The notes: generated by a model from the letters alone, not told the origin. 64,000 nucleotides of DNA from Gordonia araii NBRC 100433 (GCF_000241265.1 NZ_BAEE01000012.1:37984-101983), one strand, 5' to 3'. Shown: positions 41,188-50,367, counted from the first letter of the stretch. Numbers and translations are program-made.

Positions 41188-42198
41188 ATGCCGTTGATCC
41201 GCGGTACCGCCCTGACGGGCTTTCATGAACTCGTCACCGAACTGGGCGGCGATAGCCGGCGATTCACCACCTCGGTACGACTCCCTTTCGATGACGTCGG
41301 GCGCCATGATCGGTTCATCTCACTGCCGCGCGGCGCACGCATGCTTGAGAACGCCGCGGCAGCGCTCAACACGCCCGACCTGGGACGTAGGCTGGCGACT
41401 CGCCAGGGCATCGAGATCCTCGGACCGGTCGGGCTGGCCGGCCGCAACGCGGCCACCGTCGGTGAAGCATTCGCGATATTCGACAAGTTCATGGCGGCTT
41501 ACAGCCCCTCGATACGCGCGCATGTCGTCGCTCACGACGATCCCCGATTCCATCGGTTCGAGTTCGAATACCTGCTGGCACCGGCACCGCGGATGCAGGC
41601 GCTGGAATTGTCACTCGGCGTCGTACTCAAGCTGCTCCGCTCCTTCCTGGGACGCCGCTACCGCCCCGTCGCGGTGCATATTCCGCATCTCCCGCTCACC
41701 CCGGCCGATACGTACGCGACGTACTTCGGATGCCCACCCAAATTCGCCGAGTCGGTGGCCGGGTTCACCCTCCGACCCAGCGATATGCTGAGTCGTCTGC
41801 CCGCCGACGCGTTGGCCCATCAAACCGCCGTCGAATACCTCGCGGCAATGGTGACCGAGGATCGGTCGTCCATGCGGAGCACGGTGAGCACCCTCGTCCG
41901 GCAGTTGATGCCGTCAGGAGTGATCGGACTGGACGACCTTGCCGGCCACCTCGAACTCCACCCCCGAGCGCTGCAACGGCTCCTCGCTGCCGAAAACACG
42001 TCTTTCAGCACGGTCGTCGATGAAGCCCGACGTGAGGCCGCTAGACGCCTGCTCGCGACGACGGATATGGACCTCGGCCACCTGTGCCACGAACTCGGCT
42101 ACTCCGAACAGAGCGTTCTCACCCGATCTTGCCGACGCTGGTTCGGGATGACTCCAAGTGAGTTTCGCGACGAAACCCGCGGACCCCGTGCCACGTAG
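41188..42198 (+). CDS. AraC-family regulator with N-terminal ligand-binding domain
   Basis: The 336-residue protein has the PF12625-like N-terminal domain (QGIEILGPVGLAGRNAATVGEAF) and a C-terminal AraC HTH (LDDLAGHLELHPRALQRLLAAENTSF and HLCHELGYSEQSVLTRSCRRWFGMTPSEFR). Such OruR/ArgR-like regulators activate a neighbouring catabolic operon when they sense its substrate. It diverges from the sulfatase operon over about 130 bases containing two TTGACA words (41152 and 41173). ATG 41188 is used; TTG 41152 in the same frame is the alternative. Confidence 0.9.
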   Translation: MPLIRGTALTGFHELVTELGGDSRRFTTSVRLPFDDVGRHDRFISLPRGARMLENAAAALNTPDLGRRLATRQGIEILGPVGLAGRNAATVGEAFAIFDKFMAAYSPSIRAHVVAHDDPRFHRFEFEYLLAPAPRMQALELSLGVVLKLLRSFLGRRYRPVAVHIPHLPLTPADTYATYFGCPPKFAESVAGFTLRPSDMLSRLPADALAHQTAVEYLAAMVTEDRSSMRSTVSTLVRQLMPSGVIGLDDLAGHLELHPRALQRLLAAENTSFSTVVDEARREAARRLLATTDMDLGHLCHELGYSEQSVLTRSCRRWFGMTPSEFRDETRGPRAT

Positions 42199-42212
42199 CT
42201 CGCCCGAGGGAA

Positions 42213-42653
42213 TCAGGCGGCGTCGACCGCGACCGGACGTTCGCCTCGGCGCCGCTCGCGCAGGTAGTGGTCGAGCGAGAGCACGCCGGGCGCGGCAAAG
42301 CCGACGGCCAGCACCGCGACGGCAAGCACCAGGTTGAACTCCCAGCCGTTCTGCTGGATCCAGAATCCGTTCTCGTGGTGCCCGTAGTAGCCGGCTCCGA
42401 CCATCGTGGCCGCGAGAACCACCCCGACGTAGGGCAGCAACACACCCAGGATCAACGCGATCCCACCGAGGATCTCGGCCCATGTCGCGAAATGCGCTGC
42501 GACGGTCGGGAACGGAATCCCCAGGTGCTTGTCGAACATCTGCGCCGTCTTGTCCACGCCCTTGATGGACAGCTTCTCCCAGCCGTGCAGGAAGAACACC
42601 ACGCCGAGCGTGACGCGGAACAGGAGCTGCGTCACCGTGCGCAGGTTGGTCAT
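42213..42653 (-). CDS. DoxX-family membrane protein
   Basis: The 146-residue protein has four membrane helices and the DoxX pattern: LLFRVTLGVVFFLHGWEKL, WAEILGGIALILGVLLPYVGVVLAATMVGAGYYGHHENGFW and LAVAVLAVGFAAPGVLSLDHYL. In mycobacteria a DoxX protein works with SodA and SseA in redox defence; others have unknown roles. A close paralogue is encoded just upstream at 42717. The C-terminal codons recur almost exactly at 31967-31990. Confidence 0.87.
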   Translation of the reverse strand: MTNLRTVTQLLFRVTLGVVFFLHGWEKLSIKGVDKTAQMFDKHLGIPFPTVAAHFATWAEILGGIALILGVLLPYVGVVLAATMVGAGYYGHHENGFWIQQNGWEFNLVLAVAVLAVGFAAPGVLSLDHYLRERRRGERPVAVDAA

Positions 42654-42716
42654 GGGGTGCCCTCTCTCAACGAGTCTCTTAGGGCACCCTAATGCCTGGG
42701 GCGTTGAGCCGCGCGG

Positions 42717-43154
42717 CTACCCCTCTTCGACGACCACCGTCGAATCGCGCCGGCCCACCCGCCGGAACAGGTAGTGGTCGATGGACACCACCCCGGCGTT
42801 GGCGAATCCGACGGCCAGCACGCCGGCGGCCAGTGCGATGACGTACTCGTAGCCCTTGTCGCCGGCCCAGAATCCGTTGTCCCAGTGCGCGAAGTAGGCG
42901 GCGCCGAACATGGTCAGGGCGAGCAGGGTCCCGAAGAGCGGCAGGAGAACACCGAGAATCAGCGCGACACCGCCGATGAGCTCCAGCCAGGTGGTGAAGA
43001 AGGCGGACAGCTTCGGTGCGGGCACGCCCATCCCGTCGAAACCCTGCGCCGTCGCGTCGAGTCCGTTGGTGAACTTCTGCCAGCCGTGGGCGATGAAGAT
43101 GACACCCAAGATGATCCGCGCGATCAGCAGCGCGGGGGTCCGCAGGAAAGTCAT
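42717..43154 (-). CDS. DoxX-family membrane protein (paralogue)
   Basis: A 145-residue DoxX protein with IARIILGVIFIAHGWQKFTNG, TTWLELIGGVALILGVLLPLFGTLLALTMFGAAYFAHWDNGFW and VLAVGFANAGVVSIDHYLFRR. It is about half identical by eye to the next gene at 42213, so the pair arose by tandem duplication. The 63-base spacer suggests co-transcription. The ATG at 43154 has GAGGACTT (AGGAC) close upstream. Confidence 0.87.
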   Translation of the reverse strand: MTFLRTPALLIARIILGVIFIAHGWQKFTNGLDATAQGFDGMGVPAPKLSAFFTTWLELIGGVALILGVLLPLFGTLLALTMFGAAYFAHWDNGFWAGDKGYEYVIALAAGVLAVGFANAGVVSIDHYLFRRVGRRDSTVVVEEG

Positions 43155-43290
43155 GACAAGTCCTCTCGTCGGGCCGGATCGTCGTCGGTCTACCGGCTAT
43201 CAACCAGCGTGCCAGGTAATGTCATCCCGCACGGGCGCGTTCACCCGGATATCACCCCACCGAAGTTCGCTCGACGTCGAGGAGCAGGCC

Positions 43291-43989
43291 TTGTCAGGAA
43301 ACCGCGCTCCGGCGATTTGGAACGGCCTCCGCATCGTCATGGCGGCGGTGATTCTCGCCGCGATCGTCGCACAGTTCGTGAAGTCGACCGACTCCGCGGC
43401 GGCGCTCGGCCGCGACGTCGGCACGACGGTAGCCAACTTCTTCAGCTTCTTCACGATCCTGTCGAACCTCTCGGCCGCGACCGTGCTCGCCTGGGCGGCG
43501 ATCTGGTGGTTCACTCGCGGCCGCAACGACTCCCAGCCCCGTTCTCTCGCCGTCGCGCTCGCCTGCGTGACCACGTACATGGCCGTGACCGGCATCGTTT
43601 ACAACACGCTGCTTCGGAACGTCGAACTCCCCCAGGGCAGTGAAGCGGTCCCCTGGTCCAACGAGGTCCTCCATCTGATCGGCCCGGCGTTCCTGGTCGT
43701 CGACCTGGTCGTCGGGCCGCCACGCCGCCGGCTGGGGTGGAAGACCATTCTGCTCGTCATCGGCTTCCCGATCGCGTGGGTCGTCTACACGCTGGTGCGC
43801 GGACCGCTGACGACCAATCCGGCGACCGGCGACGACTGGTGGTATCCCTATCCATTCCTCGACCCGCACGGTCCGGGCGGCTATCCCAGCGTCGCGGTGT
43901 ATGTGCTGGCCATCGCCGTCGTCTTCACGGCCGTCGCCGCGGGGGTCGTGTGGGTGGACCGGCGCCGGGCCGCCGACCTTCCCGGGTAA
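43291..43989 (+). CDS. Pr6Pr-family membrane protein
   Basis: The 232-residue protein has six helices and the family's FFSFFTILSNLSAATVLAW, TGIVYNTLLRNVELP, NEVLHLIGPAFLVVDLVVGPPRRRLGWK and WVVYTLVRG...WYPYPFLDP stretches. Pr6Pr proteins are six-helix membrane proteins related to FAR-17a/AIG1-type hydrolases; the activity here is unknown. The TTG at 43291 is set by GAGGAG 6 bases upstream; the longer open frame is antisense to DoxX. Confidence 0.83.
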   Translation: MSGNRAPAIWNGLRIVMAAVILAAIVAQFVKSTDSAAALGRDVGTTVANFFSFFTILSNLSAATVLAWAAIWWFTRGRNDSQPRSLAVALACVTTYMAVTGIVYNTLLRNVELPQGSEAVPWSNEVLHLIGPAFLVVDLVVGPPRRRLGWKTILLVIGFPIAWVVYTLVRGPLTTNPATGDDWWYPYPFLDPHGPGGYPSVAVYVLAIAVVFTAVAAGVVWVDRRRAADLPG

Positions 43990-44102
43990 TCCTGCAGCCC
44001 GACCGTCTGCCAAACCCGGCCGACGACCGCTTCGCGGGGTAGCCTGGGGCCCGCGGAGCCGACACCTTCGCACTACGCGGACACGCTGAAGGAGCGCGCC
44101 AC

Positions 44103-45458
44103 TTGCCCGGGAAATCAGGACGCATTGCGCGCCTATCGCCGGTCCTGGGCAACCCGGCCGACATCATCGACGACTACCTGCCGGACAACGGCAACCTGGG
44201 CTACCGGGTGTCGCGCTACGACCTGGCGCTTCAGTACAAGGTCACCGCGAACCGCCTGAGCGGCGTCGCCACCATCACCGCGACTGCCAGCTCCCACCTG
44301 AAGCGCCTGCAACTGGATCTGGCGACGTCGATGACCGTCGCGCGCGTCGCCGTCAACGGCGAACGGCTTCGCTACACGCACCGGCGCGGCAAGCTCGCCG
44401 TCACGCTGACCACGCCCGTCCCGCCGGGCGGCGCACTGTCCATCGTCGTGCGGTACGCGGGCAATCCGCGGCCGATCCGCGGCCGGTGGGGCGAGGTCGG
44501 GTGGGAGGAACTCGATTCCGGATCCCTGTGTGCCAATCAGCCCAACGGCGCACCGTCGTGGTTTCCGTGCGACGACCATCCGATCTCCAAGGCGAGCTAC
44601 CGCATCGCGATCACCACCGATTCGCCGTTTCACGTCGTCGCCAACGGGGTGCTGGCGGAGAAGCGCACCAAGGCCGCGCAGACGACGTGGGTCTTCGAGC
44701 AGGCCGAGCCGATGACCACCTACCTGGCGTCGATCCAGATCGGCCGATACGAGACGGTGAAGCTGGCGACCACACCGGTGCCGGTGGACCTGGTCGCCCC
44801 ACGGTCGCTACGGCTGGCGGCCAAAGCGCGGTTCGCCCCCCAGGTCGAGATGCTGGCCGTGTTCACCGAGATGTTCGGGCCGTATCCCTTTCCGCGCTAC
44901 ACCGCCGTCGTCACCGAGGATCCGCTCGAGATCCCCTTGGAGGCACAGGGATTCTCGACCTTCGGCGCCAACCACTGCGAGCCGGCCAGCGACGCCGAAC
45001 GCCTCGTCGCCCACGAATTGGCCCACCAGTGGTTCGGCAATTCGGTCACGTTGTCGCGCTGGCGCGACATCTGGTTGCACGAAGGCTTCGCGTGCTACGC
45101 CGAGTGGCTGTGGAGCGAGCGCAGCGGAGGGCGGACGGCCGCCCAATGGGCCGAGCACTACTACGCGAAACTCGCGGCGACGCCGATCTCGCGCCCACTC
45201 GCCGACCCCGGCCCGGACCACATGTTCGACGACTGGGTGTACAAGCGCGGAGCCCTGACCCTGCACGCGTTGCGCCTGCGGATCGGCGACGACGCCTTCT
45301 TCGCCCTGCTGCGGCATTGGACCGAGAAGCACCGGTACGGCTCGGTCAGCACCGAGGATTTCACGACGCTGGCCGCCGATCACTCGAACGAAGCGCTCAC
45401 CGACCTGTGGCGCGCGTGGCTGCACGCGCCCGAGTTGCCGCCGTTCCCGCTCGGGTGA
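44103..45458 (+). CDS. M1-family metallopeptidase
   Basis: The 451-residue protein has an N-terminal beta-sandwich domain and the gluzincin site HELAHQWFGN (His 304, Glu 305, His 308) with the third zinc ligand Glu 327 in LHEGFACYAEW. The substrate-binding GXMEN motif of aminopeptidases is replaced by LEAQGFSTFG, a variant I associate with actinobacterial members, so exact specificity is open. It lacks the long C-terminal domain of PepN. No signal peptide is seen. The TTG at 44103 is preceded by GAAGGAG. Confidence 0.9.
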   Translation: MPGKSGRIARLSPVLGNPADIIDDYLPDNGNLGYRVSRYDLALQYKVTANRLSGVATITATASSHLKRLQLDLATSMTVARVAVNGERLRYTHRRGKLAVTLTTPVPPGGALSIVVRYAGNPRPIRGRWGEVGWEELDSGSLCANQPNGAPSWFPCDDHPISKASYRIAITTDSPFHVVANGVLAEKRTKAAQTTWVFEQAEPMTTYLASIQIGRYETVKLATTPVPVDLVAPRSLRLAAKARFAPQVEMLAVFTEMFGPYPFPRYTAVVTEDPLEIPLEAQGFSTFGANHCEPASDAERLVAHELAHQWFGNSVTLSRWRDIWLHEGFACYAEWLWSERSGGRTAAQWAEHYYAKLAATPISRPLADPGPDHMFDDWVYKRGALTLHALRLRIGDDAFFALLRHWTEKHRYGSVSTEDFTTLAADHSNEALTDLWRAWLHAPELPPFPLG

Positions 45459-46022
45459 CTACAGGTACTCGACCTTGCTGACGCAGGCCTTGCCCGCGTT
45501 CTCACCGATCGTCACCCGGCTGACCGTCGAGTAGACCTTCGCTTGCTGCTGAGTCCCGGACACGGACTGGTTGCCCATGATTGTCTTGGCGACGATGATG
45601 ACGTCGGCCGGCGCTTTGTCCTGGAACGCGCCGACGACTTCGGTGCGGCTGCCCGGGACGTACTGCACCCGTTCCAGCCAGCCGGCGTCCTTCGACTTCT
45701 GATATTCCTTGGCCGCGGGCGAACCCGGGCACGACATTCCCATCGCCTTGTCGAACCATTTCGTCCGCTCCGCGCCGGGCGGGGCGGCGTAGATCGGCCC
45801 GAGGTCCTGAGCGTATTGCCTCGCCGAGGCGACTCTGGCGTCCGCCGCCGATTGCGCGGCCTGCACCGAACTCAGCTGTGCCTGGTGCTGGGCACCGTCG
45901 TCCGACGAACAGCCCGAGGTCAACAACGCTGTCGACGCCCCGAGGACCAGCGCGGCGAGCATCGCCGAACGAGCCGTGGCCGACGCCTTCACCCGGAGTG
46001 CGGGCTTCCGGTCCGCGGTCAT
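45459..46022 (-). CDS. lipoprotein of unknown function (paralogue pair, second copy)
   Basis: The 187-residue product has a signal ending in the lipobox LTSGC, then a short coiled-coil-like stretch SSDDGAQHQAQLSSVQAAQSAADARVASARQY. The rest has two Cys (MSCPGS and KACVSK) and shares layout with the upstream gene. The family is unknown to me. The ATG at 46022 shares a base with the upstream gene's stop (TGATG), so they are coupled. It is convergent with the M1 peptidase with no intergenic space. Confidence 0.8.
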   Translation of the reverse strand: MTADRKPALRVKASATARSAMLAALVLGASTALLTSGCSSDDGAQHQAQLSSVQAAQSAADARVASARQYAQDLGPIYAAPPGAERTKWFDKAMGMSCPGSPAAKEYQKSKDAGWLERVQYVPGSRTEVVGAFQDKAPADVIIVAKTIMGNQSVSGTQQQAKVYSTVSRVTIGENAGKACVSKVEYL

Positions 46023-46516
46023 CACACACGCTCCATCTCGTTGACACACTTCTTGCCGGCGTCGGTCCCGAGTTTGACGCGGATCGCGATGGCTTGCGCC
46101 TTCTGTTGCGCGGGCGACCCCGGATCGGTGTTGCGGAACACGACGATGACCTGGTTCGGGTTCGCCTCGGAGTAGCCGCCGATGATCTCCGTTCGCTTCT
46201 TCGGCGCATAGGCGAAGCTGTCGATCTTGCCCTCGGCCTTGATCTTCTTCAGCCGATTGCCGAGCACCGACCCCGGGCACGCGCGTGCACCGATAGCGTC
46301 GAACTCCGACATCCGCGCCGCGCCTCGCACCGTGTTGATGTGCTGGTCGGCCGTCACCGTTTCGACGGCGAACTTCTCGTTCTCCGTCGCCGCCGACTCC
46401 TGCGCCTGGACCGAACTCAACTGCGCCTGGTACTGCGCACCGTCGTCCGACGCGCATCCACCGACCGCCAGCGTCACGCCGACCGCCACGCAAACCGTCA
46501 CCGCGGCTCGCAACAT
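46022..46516 (-). CDS. lipoprotein of unknown function (paralogue pair, first copy)
   Basis: The 164-residue product has a signal peptide with lipobox AVGGC, then ASDDGAQYQAQLSSVQAQESAATENEKF, almost the same mature N terminus as the following gene. Two Cys (ARACPGS and GKKCVNE) match those of its paralogue. ATG 46516 is set by GAGGAGG upstream; the extra 26 codons before it are not signal-like. The pair is a tandem duplication; the function is unknown. Confidence 0.8.
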   Translation of the reverse strand: MLRAAVTVCVAVGVTLAVGGCASDDGAQYQAQLSSVQAQESAATENEKFAVETVTADQHINTVRGAARMSEFDAIGARACPGSVLGNRLKKIKAEGKIDSFAYAPKKRTEIIGGYSEANPNQVIVVFRNTDPGSPAQQKAQAIAIRVKLGTDAGKKCVNEMERV

Positions 46517-46643
46517 GGGGCACCCTCCTCGCCGATTCCGCGACGACCGGGCGCCATCACGGGTAGGCGAACAGTACGCCCCGATCACGGCCAACTACTT
46601 GAAATCTCAAACTTTGACCGTTATGTCCGGTCCCGCAGCGGAT

Positions 46644-48239
46644 TCATCGCCGCCCGGCCATGTCGGACAGCACCGCGGTAGCGATCTTTCCGGTCGCCGT
46701 GCGTGGCAACTCGTCGACGAAGTGGACGTCCCTCGGCACCTTGAACCTGGCCAGGCGATCGCGGACGTGGCGACGCACCTCGTCGGCGGTCAGCTCGTCG
46801 CGCGAGACGACGAAAGCGGCCAGCCGCTCGCCGAACTCGTCGTCGGGCACGCCGACCACGGCGACCTCCGCGATGGCCGGGTGTTCGTTGAGCAGGTTCT
46901 CGACTTCGCCGGGAAACACGTTCTCACCGCCGGAGACGATCATGTCGTCGGCGCGACCGTCGATGAACAGGCGCCCGGCCGCATCCCAGTGCCCGACGTC
47001 GCCGGTGCTCATCAAGCCGTCGACAACGTCCTTGTTGCCGCCGCCGGAGTACCCCTGGAACGCGATCGGGTTGCCGACGTGGACGGTGCCCTTGCTGTTC
47101 GGCGCGGTCACCGGGTGTCCGTCGTCTCCGTACAGCCGCACCGTGATTCCCACCGGTGGCCGACCGACGGTACCCGGCGCCGCCAACCAGTCGTCCGGCG
47201 TCGCGATCGTCGCGGTTCCGGTCTCGGTGCAGCCGTAGAAGTTGTACAGCGTCGGGCCGAATGCCTCGACGGCCCTCGTGCCCAACGCGGGCGGCAGGGC
47301 GGCGCCGGCCGAGAAGACGACCCGCAGGCTGTCGGTGCGATGAGCGGCCAGCACGTCGGCGCCGAGGTCGAGAATGCGCCGCAGCATGGTCGGCACGACC
47401 ACCATCGCGGTGACGCGGTGCTCGTCGACCTGGGTGAGCGCCCGTGCCGCGTCGAATCTGCCGTGCAGCACGTTGGTGCATCCCAGATTGAGCGACAGGA
47501 TGAACTGCGAGAGCGCCGTGCCGTGGAACAAAGGCGCGCACAGCAGCGTCACGCCGCCCGGGCGCAACGGCACCCGGTCGAGGAACTGCGCCGCCGCGAG
47601 CGGCGAACGGACCCGGCGCGGCACGCCTTTCGGGGTGCCGGTCGTTCCGCCGGTCAGGATCACGAACCCGCCCTGTTGGCGCGGCAGCGACGGCGCGGGC
47701 TTATCCGCACGATTCGCGGACGGATCGAGGCGCCGCACCGAATCAGGCAGCAGCGAGACGCTCTCGGCAAACTCGTCGTCGGCCACGACGGCGTCTATGC
47801 CTTCGCGCCGGGCGACGTCGGCCAGCTGCGCACCCGCGAATCCGGTGTTCATCAGCACCAGCCGACTGCCGAGTTTCGCCGCCGCGATCATCGCCTCGAC
47901 GAGTCCGAGGTGATCGCGGCACAACACGGCGACCGTCGACCGGTCGGTGACGCCCTCGGCAACCCAGGCGCTCGCGATCGCATCGGTCTTCGCGTGCAGC
48001 TCGCGGTAGGTCACTCGGGTTTCGCCGTCGATGACCGCCACGCGGTCCGGGCACCGCCGCGCCGAGAGGCGGACGGCTCCGGCGATCGGCCCGAGCCGGC
48101 GCGTACCTCGAGCCGCGTACCAGATCAGATCCGGCCGTCGCAGGTCGATCAGCCCGGAGCGCTGCATCACCGCGACCTGTCGGGCCGTCGTCCCGAGGGA
48201 GCCCAGTTTCCGCCGGAGCATCGTTGCCGCCGTCGACAT
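46644..48239 (-). CDS. acyl-CoA synthetase (AMP-binding, FadD-like)
   Basis: The 531-residue ligase has the AMP-binding loop LTGGTTGTPKGV, YNFYGCTETG, STGDVGHWDAAGRLFIDGRADDMIVSGGENVFPGEVE and the C-terminal catalytic Lys in RTATGKIATAV. It activates a carboxylic acid, probably a fatty acid, to its CoA thioester. The ATG at 48239 overlaps the stop of the secreted lipase (TGATG), so fatty acids released outside may be activated by this enzyme. FadD12-type mycobacterial ligases look similar. Confidence 0.9.
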   Translation of the reverse strand: MSTAATMLRRKLGSLGTTARQVAVMQRSGLIDLRRPDLIWYAARGTRRLGPIAGAVRLSARRCPDRVAVIDGETRVTYRELHAKTDAIASAWVAEGVTDRSTVAVLCRDHLGLVEAMIAAAKLGSRLVLMNTGFAGAQLADVARREGIDAVVADDEFAESVSLLPDSVRRLDPSANRADKPAPSLPRQQGGFVILTGGTTGTPKGVPRRVRSPLAAAQFLDRVPLRPGGVTLLCAPLFHGTALSQFILSLNLGCTNVLHGRFDAARALTQVDEHRVTAMVVVPTMLRRILDLGADVLAAHRTDSLRVVFSAGAALPPALGTRAVEAFGPTLYNFYGCTETGTATIATPDDWLAAPGTVGRPPVGITVRLYGDDGHPVTAPNSKGTVHVGNPIAFQGYSGGGNKDVVDGLMSTGDVGHWDAAGRLFIDGRADDMIVSGGENVFPGEVENLLNEHPAIAEVAVVGVPDDEFGERLAAFVVSRDELTADEVRRHVRDRLARFKVPRDVHFVDELPRTATGKIATAVLSDMAGRR

Positions 48240-49588
48240 CAGGCACCCGGGAATCCGGGCGGCAACGGTGCCGGGTAGTCCAGCATGAACCGCGGTCCCG
48301 GCGAGAGCCCGCGCAGCACCGCGCTCACCCAGGCCTGCGCCGGGAACCAATCGACCGCAGCGTTGACGATGTGCTCGGGCAACGGCGAGGTGATGAAGCG
48401 CAGATCAGCCCCCTGCCGCCAGTACTTCTTGGCGGTCGGAACGACCACCGATGCGGGGATCAACTCGTCCCAGATGCCGTGGAACCACAGCAGCGGACTG
48501 TCCGGGACATGTTTGTCCAGGCTGATCTCGCGCAGGACCCGCATGACCTCCGGCGTTGTCTCCAGACTCATCCCGGGCTTGAAGTACTCCTTGATGGGCC
48601 GCCACATGCCGGTCATCGCCGCGGTGTACACGCATCGGCTCTGCATGTCCGCGACGATCCGCTGCCCGTCCCGCGTCAGCAGCTTCTTCGCGTCGAATAC
48701 CTCCGGGTAGGACCGGGACAGTCCGGCGAAGCCGAGCCACATCGTGAAGTTGCTGATGCCGGTGACGCCCGGCTGATGCGGGGTCGCATACCTGGCCTGC
48801 GCCACCAGATCCGCCGGCATTCCTCCTGCCGCGGTGCCCAATATGCGCACGTCCGGTGCATAAGACTTGCGCAGCGCTGCCGCTCGCATCGAGCCCGATC
48901 CGCCGCCGGAATACCCGTAGAGCGCGAACCCGGAGTGGCGCATGCCCAGTGTCCGGTCGTTCTTGAGCGCCCGCAGGCTGTCGAGGACCATGTAGCCCTC
49001 GTCCCAGGTGTTGAAGGTGTTGTACTGGCCGTCGAAGTCCGGGACGTTGATGGCGAATCCCTGGGCCAGCCAGTACTGCGCCAGGGCGGCTTCTTTGAAG
49101 GTGCCCACCTGGAGGGTGTGCGAGGGGTTGCACGCCGAGTTGGTGGCATCGATCGCCTCCTGGAAGGACACGACGGGACGCGGACTCCCCACCCACGGGA
49201 TTCCCGGAACGATCACGGTCGTCGCGGTCGCGATCGGCTCCTTGCGGACGTTGTTCGACCGGTACAGCAACTGCTTGGTGAACACCGGGAACGGGATTCC
49301 GACGATGCGAGTCTGCACCACGCGCGACCGGATGATCTGGCCGGGACGGTACTTGGCCAGGTTGGTGGGCTCGCGGTACCACCGATCCTGGTCCGGGGTC
49401 GGTATCGGGAGCTGCCGGTAGATGTCCGGTTCGCGCGGCAGTTGGGGTAGCTGGTTCTGGTCGTGCGGGAAGGACCGCGGGAACCCGGGGGCACCCCGCG
49501 CCGCCCCCGGAGCCGCCGCGACGACCACCACGCACATCGCCAGCATCACGCCGGCGAGTACTCGTAACGCCCCTCGAAACGCCCCCAC
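48239..49588 (-). CDS. secretory lipase (LIP family, PF03583-like)
   Basis: The 449-residue protein has a signal peptide (LRVLAGVMLAMCVVVVAAAPGAARG) and a nucleophile elbow YGYSGGGSGS with Ser 227. The later LLWFHGIWDELIPASVV and LPEHIV segments supply the Asp and His. Secretory lipases of this type cleave acylglycerols. The GTG at 49588 has GGAGG five bases upstream; earlier ATGs exist in frame but lack support. It is coupled to the acyl-CoA ligase gene and diverges from a TetR gene, with a 26-bp palindrome between them. Confidence 0.88.
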   Translation of the reverse strand: MGAFRGALRVLAGVMLAMCVVVVAAAPGAARGAPGFPRSFPHDQNQLPQLPREPDIYRQLPIPTPDQDRWYREPTNLAKYRPGQIIRSRVVQTRIVGIPFPVFTKQLLYRSNNVRKEPIATATTVIVPGIPWVGSPRPVVSFQEAIDATNSACNPSHTLQVGTFKEAALAQYWLAQGFAINVPDFDGQYNTFNTWDEGYMVLDSLRALKNDRTLGMRHSGFALYGYSGGGSGSMRAAALRKSYAPDVRILGTAAGGMPADLVAQARYATPHQPGVTGISNFTMWLGFAGLSRSYPEVFDAKKLLTRDGQRIVADMQSRCVYTAAMTGMWRPIKEYFKPGMSLETTPEVMRVLREISLDKHVPDSPLLWFHGIWDELIPASVVVPTAKKYWRQGADLRFITSPLPEHIVNAAVDWFPAQAWVSAVLRGLSPGPRFMLDYPAPLPPGFPGA

Positions 49589-49638
49589 TGTGACCTCCTT
49601 CATAGTTTGCATTCCGAGAAGTACAACACACATCCTTG

Positions 49639-49664
49639 TTTCCAACAAGAGTTCTTGTTGGAAA
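49639..49664. promoter_or_regulatory. 26-bp perfect palindrome, TetR-type operator
   Basis: TTTCCAACAAG-AGTT-CTTGTTGGAAA reads as two 11-base perfect arms around 4 bases. It is centred in the divergent region between the lipase (start 49588) and tetR (start 49683), and ends 6 bases before the TATGCT box of tetR. Repression of both genes by the adjacent TetR protein is the simplest reading. Confidence 0.85.
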
Positions 49665-49682
49665 TGGCGATATGCTCTCGTT

Positions 49683-50351
49683 GTGACTGCCAACCGTGTC
49701 GACCGTGCCCGTGCGCGCGGACGGCGGATCCGAGGACTCGACGCCGCCGAACGTGCCGATCAGCGCCGCGATCTACTTCTCGACGCCGCCCTGGAACTCT
49801 TCGCCCGCGACGAATACGCGAACACCGCGATCGAGGCGCTGTGCCAACACGCCTACGTCGGGAACAAGGCCTTCTACGAACACTTCTCGACGAAAGAGGC
49901 CTGCTACCTGGAACTGTTGCAGCGCAACACCGGCACCATCATGGCGACGGTCACCGCGGCCTTCGGCGAGGCGTCCGACGACGAGGCGGAAGGGACCGCG
50001 GCGATTCTCTCGGCCTTCGCCCACGCCCTCGTCGACGACCCCCGCGTCGCGGCGGTCACCTTCGGCCAGGCCAGCGGTATCTCACCCACGATCGAGCGTC
50101 AGCGCCGCGCCAACCGTCGACAGGCCGCTGCGCTCGTGCTCGAGATCTGGCGCAAGTACGGCGGCACCCCGCCCGGCGACGGCGCGGAATCCCTGGCCGT
50201 CGCGGTCGTCGGCGGCCTCTTCGACCAGATCAGCGACACCCTCGACCGGACCGACTGCGCTCCGAGCGCCGACGATGTCGCCGAGCTGATCACCGCGATG
50301 ACCGAGTTCGCCCTGACCGTCCGGGCGGGGATGCGGGAGCGCGCCGAATAG
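49683..50351 (+). CDS. TetR-family repressor of the lipase operon
   Basis: The 222-residue regulator has an Arg-rich N-terminal arm, the HTH (LLDAALELFARDEYANTAIEALCQHAYVGNKAFYEHFSTKEACYLELL) and an all-helical ligand domain. GTG 49683 is preceded by TATGCT and 6 bases, pointing to a leaderless message; the open frame further upstream is antisense to the lipase. The adjacent 26-bp palindrome is its likely binding site. The natural inducer may be a fatty acid or acyl-CoA, which is inference from the neighbouring genes. Confidence 0.9.
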   Translation: MTANRVDRARARGRRIRGLDAAERADQRRDLLLDAALELFARDEYANTAIEALCQHAYVGNKAFYEHFSTKEACYLELLQRNTGTIMATVTAAFGEASDDEAEGTAAILSAFAHALVDDPRVAAVTFGQASGISPTIERQRRANRRQAAALVLEIWRKYGGTPPGDGAESLAVAVVGGLFDQISDTLDRTDCAPSADDVAELITAMTEFALTVRAGMRERAE

Positions 50352-50367
50352 GCGGCGCCCGGCGCGT

